A stretch of 9,993 bases of DNA, taken from Spirochaetota bacterium. GTDB taxonomy: Bacteria; Spirochaetota; UBA4802; JAFGJZ01. Every line of letters begins with the position of its first letter. Position 1 is the first letter of the stretch. The stretch is from NCBI GenBank assembly GCA_023396665.1, contig JAEWVL010000262.1, positions 1-9,993 of the forward strand, written 5' to 3'. The notes under the pieces are model-generated. The model was not told where the DNA came from and did not search any database. It saw nothing but the letters and a program-made list of their open reading frames with translations. The translations under genes and the position numbers were made by a program. Shown here one piece after another: positions 5,805 to 9,993 of this stretch.

Positions 5805-7985
5805 TTATACGATATAATCATCAATCGTCAGCTGATTATCGATTATTCCGGTTAATTCACTATAGCCACCGTGCCAGACAAGCAGATCCTGCGGTAAAGC
5901 TTCGAGCAGATCGTTGTTTTTGGTTATGAAGTTGTAATAGACCTGAACTGAATAGAGTTGCACTTTTCTGAACACATCCCTCGACAGGTTCCATCCTTTA
6001 TCAAAAACTGACCTGATCTCATTAAGCAGTTCTCTGCTTTCGTCGTTGTAGTTGTACACAAAAACCGGCCTGGTCTTGTTATCGATGATTTTATAAGAGC
6101 CGGCGACCTGTTCAAATTTGAAATCTTTTCTGAGATTGTTAATGCCGAATTTATCGGCGTCGACAAAGAGATTTAGTGCCGAGCGGTAATAGTCTCCGAA
6201 CAAATCATGGCCGTACAATCGCTCGGGTGCGGATGATATCATGTCTATTGCGTGACGGGCCAGACTCCTGTACTGCTTATCAGGCATCCCTTCATCAGTC
6301 AGAGAAAAGATGTACACCTGACCGTAACCAGCCATCGCCCCCTCTCTGTTGCATCTACCGGCTGATTGAATAATAGATTCCATCGGGGCGATTTCTCTAT
6401 AGACTCGCGGAAAATCAAAGTCGACACCCGCTTCAATTAGCTGTGTTGAAACGAGCAGAATCGGTATATTGTGCCGCAAATCATCACGGACTTTCTCAAT
6501 TATTCTTTTTCTATGTTTCGGACACATGAGGGTGGACAAGTGGTATGAATTAATCCAGTGCGCTTTCTTGCTTGCCGCTTCATAAAATGAGAGGGCTTTC
6601 TTTTTCGTGTTAAATATACACAGTGCTGAAGATGACTCTGATGTGACAATATTTACCAGTGCTGCTGATTCTATGCTCTCGTAATCATTAATTGCGTTAT
6701 AGCTTACCCGTCTGGTTTTCTCGAATATATCTTCACACTTCTGTACCAAGGGGATAATCTTTTCGATACCGTCAAATCTCTCTCTTTTCTCGAAGGCGGG
6801 CTGTGTGGCGGTACAAAAGAGAAAGGATGTTCTTAAGACTGAATTGAAATTCTTTAACATGGTCAGTGTCGGCAGGATAAGCTCTTTGCGAAGAGATTGA
6901 ACCTCATCAAATATTACTACAGATTCGGCAATATTATGTACTTTGCGGCATTGTTTTCGTCTGTTGCTGAATATAGACTCGAAGAACTGGACAGTTGTCG
7001 TTATAATAATAGGATAATCCCAGTTTTCAGTGGCTAACTCTCTTGTAATATCATTAACATGATTATCCAAATCTTCCGACCGGTTATCATTTTCGTTGTA
7101 CCCGGAGTGGTGTTCAAGAACAAACTCTTCTCCGAATATCTCTTTAAGCATCTGGGCGGTTTGATCTATTATGTTGATAAAGGGCAATACGATTATAATT
7201 CTCTTTAGCGAATTGAATTTTGCGTGATGCAGTGCCCAGGTTACCGAGGCTAGGGTCTTACCCATGCCTGTAGGCAGATTCATAGAGAAGAATGAGGGCG
7301 GCATATTGGCTTGAGACACGGCAAATTCTCTTACATCGTTTCGTAATCTGTTTATCTCACCCACTTTCGGTTTATTTGCAATTACCGCGTTCATCTGATC
7401 GATTGCCTTGTCATACTCAAGAACTTGACTTGTTCGCAATTCGCTTCTCTGCTTGTTACAAAAGCTCTCCGTATCAAGCCAGTCTGCATCGACCAGAGAG
7501 CTGTATAGATACCTGATTGTAAGTTCTCTTTCCTCTGCGATGGTTTGATTCGGAAGAGTCTTAACCAATTCTTCAAGTTCTTTCTCCAACTCTTTGCAGA
7601 ATTTCTCCTGTGCAGATAAAAACTCATCAGAATCCGTATCCACTTCATTTGTATCCGATTTCCAGTCACCAATATCGGGTAAGCCTTTATGGTGACCATC
7701 GATAGCCATCGAAATGTCGGTCATCTTTAGTTTGCGTGCTAAAGCCGCTCCCCAACAGGCATGAGGGACCGATCCCCTTCGCCCGCCATTTCGAAGATAT
7801 GATTGAAAGTCTTTCTGATATTTGCCGAAGTCGTGAAGCAGCCCTGCTGTTTGTAATGCATCCTTGAAATGAGACGCATTCCCTGCGAAATTACTGGCAA
7901 TCACGGATACACCTGACAGATGATCTCTCAGCCTCTGCCAACCTTCTTCCCCGACACCCTCAACCGTATGCCCGTAATATTTCAC
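5805..7985 (-). CDS. cas3: Cas3 HD nuclease-helicase
   Basis: Cas3 is recruited by target-bound Cascade and unwinds and shreds the DNA. Numbered from a farther ATG at 8015 (736 residues), the HD nuclease part shows LLHDFGKY (H61, D62), VPHACWGA (H85), DGHHKG (H108, H109) and DADWLD (D178). The helicase part shows Walker A PTGMGKT (248-254), FDEVQ (DExx box, 369-373), TAT in CTATQP (402-404), STQLIEAGVDFDFP (523-536) and QSAGRCNREG (550-559). All key residues are present. I prefer the GTG at 7985 (726 residues): AGGGG and GAGG precede it, while the ATG at 8015 overlaps a TATAAT box and lacks a ribosome site. It is the first gene of the operon; cas5 follows after 12 bases or fewer. Confidence 0.95.
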   Translation of the reverse strand: MKYYGHTVEGVGEEGWQRLRDHLSGVSVIASNFAGNASHFKDALQTAGLLHDFGKYQKDFQSYLRNGGRRGSVPHACWGAALARKLKMTDISMAIDGHHKGLPDIGDWKSDTNEVDTDSDEFLSAQEKFCKELEKELEELVKTLPNQTIAEERELTIRYLYSSLVDADWLDTESFCNKQRSELRTSQVLEYDKAIDQMNAVIANKPKVGEINRLRNDVREFAVSQANMPPSFFSMNLPTGMGKTLASVTWALHHAKFNSLKRIIIVLPFINIIDQTAQMLKEIFGEEFVLEHHSGYNENDNRSEDLDNHVNDITRELATENWDYPIIITTTVQFFESIFSNRRKQCRKVHNIAESVVIFDEVQSLRKELILPTLTMLKNFNSVLRTSFLFCTATQPAFEKRERFDGIEKIIPLVQKCEDIFEKTRRVSYNAINDYESIESAALVNIVTSESSSALCIFNTKKKALSFYEAASKKAHWINSYHLSTLMCPKHRKRIIEKVRDDLRHNIPILLVSTQLIEAGVDFDFPRVYREIAPMESIIQSAGRCNREGAMAGYGQVYIFSLTDEGMPDKQYRSLARHAIDMISSAPERLYGHDLFGDYYRSALNLFVDADKFGINNLRKDFKFEQVAGSYKIIDNKTRPVFVYNYNDESRELLNEIRSVFDKGWNLSRDVFRKVQLYSVQVYYNFITKNNDLLEALPQDLLVWHGGYSELTGIIDNQLTIDDYIV

Positions 7986-8013
7986 ATCCTCTACCCCTTT
8001 CCTATACAAACCC

Positions 8014-8040
8014 ATTATAGTTCAAAGTGCTACAAATTTC
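8014..8040 (-). promoter_or_regulatory. Probable cas operon promoter (-10 box TATAAT)
   Basis: A perfect TATAAT lies at 8014-8019 on the cas strand, about 29 bases before the GTG start of cas3. The -35 is poor: TTGATG would need a 20-base spacer, and nothing near the 17-base position fits well. A promoter with a strong -10 and weak -35 is often activator-dependent or tightly controlled, which would suit a dedicated regulator. Initiation would fall near 8006, downstream of the alternative ATG at 8015. Confidence 0.5.
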
Positions 8041-8326
8041 ATCAAAAAAACAATATACTGCGGCTGAAATCCCGGGACAGGGCGGCAGTCTGTCGCAGCC
8101 GTCATAAAAAAACCGCACACAGTTCGCACTTTGTACAGATATAGCCGCTTTTACGCGTTTTTTGAACACTTCGGCATATACTATTACTCTATATGATTAT
8201 TAATTAATCTAGCACACAACGTTGCAAATGCCTTCACAACACATGCAAAGGTGCAATTTTTTTCAATTTCGCCGAATTTTTATCGAACAATCGCAAAAAA
8301 TCGAAACAAATTAAACAGTAGCACTT
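8020..8326. promoter_or_regulatory. Repeated GTAGCACTT motif, candidate shared operator
   Basis: GTAGCACTT occurs on the minus strand at 8025-8033, just upstream of the cas -10 box, and on the plus strand at 8318-8326, about 38 bases before the WYL start. A third related word, GCACTTTG with a following AC, lies on the plus strand at 8126-8136 and matches the minus-strand copy GCACTTTG-A-AC. Being close to both genes fits a regulator that binds both, but a shared 9-mer in 350 bases is not statistically striking. Confidence 0.25.
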
Positions 8327-8343
8327 GCGGCTTTAGCGCCGCA
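8326..8343 (+). repeat. Small hairpin in the leader of the WYL gene
   Basis: TGCGGC and GCCGCA form a six-base-pair GC-rich stem around a TTTAGC loop, ending 20 bases before the ATG and just upstream of the ribosome site AGGGGG. No U-run follows, so it is not an intrinsic terminator. It may be an operator or an mRNA leader structure. Confidence 0.4.
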
Positions 8344-8363
8344 TCGGACACAAGGGGGCAATA

Positions 8364-9323
8364 ATGTCAGAATACTCTAATTCAAATCACCTCATATTCG
8401 ATCCGAAAATTCAGATCAACATACTTCGGCGATTTCTGCACATCATATCGCTTTTGCAAAACAGCGAATCTGATACAAAATGGAACAGAACGACACTTTC
8501 AAACATTCTGACGCTCGACGAATATCACATCAACCCAAACAACGACAATCCGGTATCGGAAAGAATGATCGACACCTGCATCAAGCACCTCAAGGAAATC
8601 GGACTCGATCTAGAAATACTCAACGGCAACGATAGAATATCGCTGCATACCGGTTTCAACCCGACCAATCTGAAGGAAATTCTTTCGTTGTATCTTTCAT
8701 TTGTTGCTGAAGACTCGGGAAGAAACATGATTATACAAAAACTGATCGAAAAAGACCCCGATCGCTGCCTGTGGTATCTGGCGGTGATGCATTTTGCGAT
8801 AATTGAAAAACGTGTCGTGACACTGCAATACCGCAACAACATGAACATGCAGAAAGAATTTGAACTGCTGCCCCACCACATTGTGCTGCGCAACAACAAG
8901 CTCTACCTGATAGCGCGAAAAACGAACAAAAGTAACACGATGCTTTTGCTGTGGCAGCGAATAAGTGCAATACGCGTCAGCGAACTTAGACTGTCCGACG
9001 AACAGATACAGCCCTCAGAAGACATTCTGAAAAATTCACTCGGCTCGTTCATCGGCGAGAAAATCGAAGTGTGTATACGTTATACGAAGGCGGCAGAACA
9101 GCGACTTGAGGAGATGCTGCAGTCGCTCGATTGCAAAATATCGCTCATACACGACAGCGACATCGTATATGCCAAACAGGCCCGCTTTACAATTACCGAC
9201 GACCTGTATCTTTGCAAAGAGCTCTTTCTCTTCGGAAGCGATGTCGAAATCGTTTCACCGGCCGCTTTGCGCACGAAGATGAAAACAATGGCGGCGGAAA
9301 TAACCGGACTGTATGCCGACTAA
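8364..9323 (+). CDS. WYL-domain transcriptional regulator
   Basis: WYL regulators pair an N-terminal winged helix with a ligand-sensing WYL domain and are often found beside CRISPR-Cas and other defence loci, commonly as repressors. Residues 20-95 carry a helical DNA-binding-like part (TLSNILT, VSERMIDTCIKHLKEIGLDLE). Residues 144-205 fit the WYL domain: AIIEKRVVTLQYRNN, ELLPHHIVLRNNKLYLIARK, in which the signature reads LYL instead of WYL. Residues 230-315 fit the C-terminal WCX extension, with FTITDDLYLCKELFLFGSDVE. The ATG has AGGGGG six bases upstream. The gene is divergent from cas3 and close to it, which suggests control of the cas operon and autoregulation. It could instead serve other defence genes nearby. 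Binding ligand is unknown. Confidence 0.85.
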   Translation: MSEYSNSNHLIFDPKIQINILRRFLHIISLLQNSESDTKWNRTTLSNILTLDEYHINPNNDNPVSERMIDTCIKHLKEIGLDLEILNGNDRISLHTGFNPTNLKEILSLYLSFVAEDSGRNMIIQKLIEKDPDRCLWYLAVMHFAIIEKRVVTLQYRNNMNMQKEFELLPHHIVLRNNKLYLIARKTNKSNTMLLLWQRISAIRVSELRLSDEQIQPSEDILKNSLGSFIGEKIEVCIRYTKAAEQRLEEMLQSLDCKISLIHDSDIVYAKQARFTITDDLYLCKELFLFGSDVEIVSPAALRTKMKTMAAEITGLYAD

Positions 9324-9329
9324 ACCCGC

Positions 9330-9505
9330 TCATAAATCTTTCTCTCCCTGCGGCCACCCGGCAAGAACACGTTCCATTGCGGCGAGCTCTTCGTCGCTGA
9401 GAAAAGCGAAATGATCGGATCTTTTTTTTGCGGAAAGCCTGCCCCCGTTCTGAAGACAAAGCTGAATAAAAAGATCGATCTGCCGCCCGGGCATGTCAAT
9501 AATCT
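9330..9505 (-). pseudogene. C-terminal fragment of an unidentified protein
   Basis: An open frame reads EIIDMPGRQIDLFIQLCLQN, then GGRLSAKKRSDHFAFLSDEE and LAAMERVLAGWPQGEKDL, to a TGA at 9330-9332. It looks like the genuine end of a protein. I have a weak recollection of such tails on Fic-type proteins, some of which lie in type I restriction loci, but I would not rely on it. There is no proper start: the frame runs back under the hsdM remnant, so the gene's front part is gone. An ATG at 9494 could give 54 residues but lacks a ribosome site. It ends six bases from the stop of the convergent WYL gene. Confidence 0.5.
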
Positions 9506-9558
9506 CGCATATGATTGGCAGATTCCCATATTTTTGCAGCCAGTTGTTGTTTGTTCAT
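9496..9558 (-). pseudogene. hsdM: hsdM remnant: first 18 codons of a type I restriction methylase
   Basis: The sequence starts MNKQQLAAKIWESANHMR, the highly conserved N-terminus of HsdM, the N6-adenine methyltransferase subunit of type I restriction-modification systems. Intact HsdM is about 500 residues and continues with SKIEANEYKDYILGF-like sequence; here the match stops after residue 18 and the frame ends at codon 21. An AAGGA ribosome site is still in place about ten bases upstream. The remainder of the gene has been deleted, with the C-terminal fragment of another protein joined directly after it. It follows the ImmA/IrrE gene by 56 bases on the same strand. Confidence 0.75.
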
Positions 9559-9614
9559 AGAATTATATTCCTTGCCTGGTTAACGAAGTAAGTACTTTTT
9601 AGTAGTAGCTTGTT

Positions 9615-9993
9615 TTATACGAAGCTGTTGAAATCATATCTTCGTTTAAGAGCGTTATGGAATTTGATATCCAAAAGTTTTTCATGCTGTAATCGACCTA
9701 CGATTATCCCCGGTGCTATATTGATACTTTTCGAGAAAGCAAGAATATCGTTTTTATAGAACAGGCCGTTTCTTACAAACAATGAGTATTCATGCTGAGA
9801 TAAAATGATGTTACGTGCAAACATATCAGCTTCATCTTCTTTCTTTATATTTTCGGTATAGTCATCATCAATAAATATTTCTTTCTTGCTGTGAAACAGA
9901 ATGTGAGCCGCTTCATGAAAAAATGAAAACCAGAATTGGTCATCGCTCTTTCTGCGAAGACTTAATGAAATCATCGCCTTGTTTGGTGTAAGC
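9615..9993 (-). CDS. ImmA/IrrE-family metallopeptidase-domain protein, partial
   Basis: This is the C-terminal part of a gene whose start lies beyond the right edge; the open frame continues through 9993 (LTPNKAMISLSLRRKSDDQF), so the ATG at 9974 is internal. The zinc motif HEAAH (HExxH) in FFHEAAHILFH is clear, and EDEADMFARNIIL supplies the likely third acidic ligand. The tail INIAPGIIVGRLQHEKLLD and NALKRRYDF is typical. In relatives with this architecture an N-terminal XRE-type helix-turn-helix precedes it and the gene is a HigA-like antitoxin or a phage/ICE-type regulator that cleaves a repressor. Neither the front part nor a toxin partner is visible here. Its position next to an hsdM remnant and a CRISPR locus suggests a defence island. 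Confidence 0.87.
   Translation of the reverse strand, partial: LTPNKAMISLSLRRKSDDQFWFSFFHEAAHILFHSKKEIFIDDDYTENIKKEDEADMFARNIILSQHEYSLFVRNGLFYKNDILAFSKSINIAPGIIVGRLQHEKLLDIKFHNALKRRYDFNSFV

Larger units (their letters stand above)
8016..8363. other. Divergent intergenic region between cas3 and the WYL regulator
   Basis: This stretch has no gene. On the cas side is a GC-rich patch (8059-8101) with inverted repeats CGGCTG/CAGCCG (8061-8066, 8096-8101) and GACAG/CTGTC (8076-8080, 8090-8094). The middle (8160-8320) is very AT-rich, with GATTA-TTAAT-TAATC at 8195-8209, three TGCAA words between about 8223 and 8256, and three loose TCGAACAA-like repeats around 8283-8310. I cannot assign a promoter for the WYL gene. 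The region plausibly holds operators controlling both directions. Confidence 0.6.

Noticed and set aside
8326..8343. Intrinsic terminator or riboswitch before the WYL gene
   Set aside because: The stem is only six base pairs and no U-run follows; no known riboswitch core is visible.
9193..9459. Minus-strand and plus-strand open frames across the end of the WYL gene
   Set aside because: Arg/Ser-rich, low-plausibility translations overlapping a well-supported coding sequence; the credible minus-strand frame there is the one ending at 9330.
9615..9974. ImmA/IrrE gene complete with ATG at 9974
   Set aside because: The frame stays open to the window edge with family-like residues (TPNKAMISLSLR), so this Met is internal.
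1..9993. A CRISPR array in this window
   Set aside because: I saw no regularly spaced direct repeats on either strand; in type I-C loci the array normally follows cas2, which would be left of base 1.

Overview
The window carries a nearly complete type I-C (Dvulg-type) CRISPR-Cas operon on the minus strand, its divergent WYL-domain regulator on the plus strand, and a right flank of defence-island remnants. The DNA is moderately AT-rich with short intergenic gaps and Shine-Dalgarno sites on most genes, so the host is a bacterium. I cannot name a taxon from this sequence.

Layout in the direction of cas transcription (right to left): a TATAAT -10 box at about 8014-8019, then cas3 (5805-7985), cas5 (5088-5792), cas8c (3304-5091, with an internal start giving Cas11c at 3304-3723) and cas7 (2469-3302). 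These abut or overlap by a few bases. An insert of about 1.1 kb follows. It holds a REP-type hairpin (2415-2458), an unrecognised 94-residue gene (2077-2361) and a REP-associated tyrosine transposase (RAYT, 1374-2075) that carries a second REP palindrome inside its own coding sequence. The RAYT stop overlaps the start of cas4 (722-1384), which overlaps cas1 (112-762).

Cas1 is cut off at 216 residues where the family has about 340. It keeps the first catalytic Glu but loses the C-terminal half with the His and acidic metal ligands. No frame in the remaining 111 bases resembles Cas1, and cas2 and a CRISPR array are not in the window. The interference module (Cas3, Cas5, Cas8c, Cas11c, Cas7) looks intact. 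The adaptation module looks broken, unless a second copy exists elsewhere.

Right of cas3, a 348-378 base divergent region contains the cas promoter, short repeated motifs and a small hairpin, and leads into a WYL regulator (8364-9323) that probably controls the operon and itself. Past its stop, on the minus strand, are a gene-end fragment (9330-9505), an 18-codon remnant of the start of a type I restriction methylase gene hsdM (9496-9558), and the C-terminal part of an ImmA/IrrE metallopeptidase-type protein that runs off the right edge (9615-9993).
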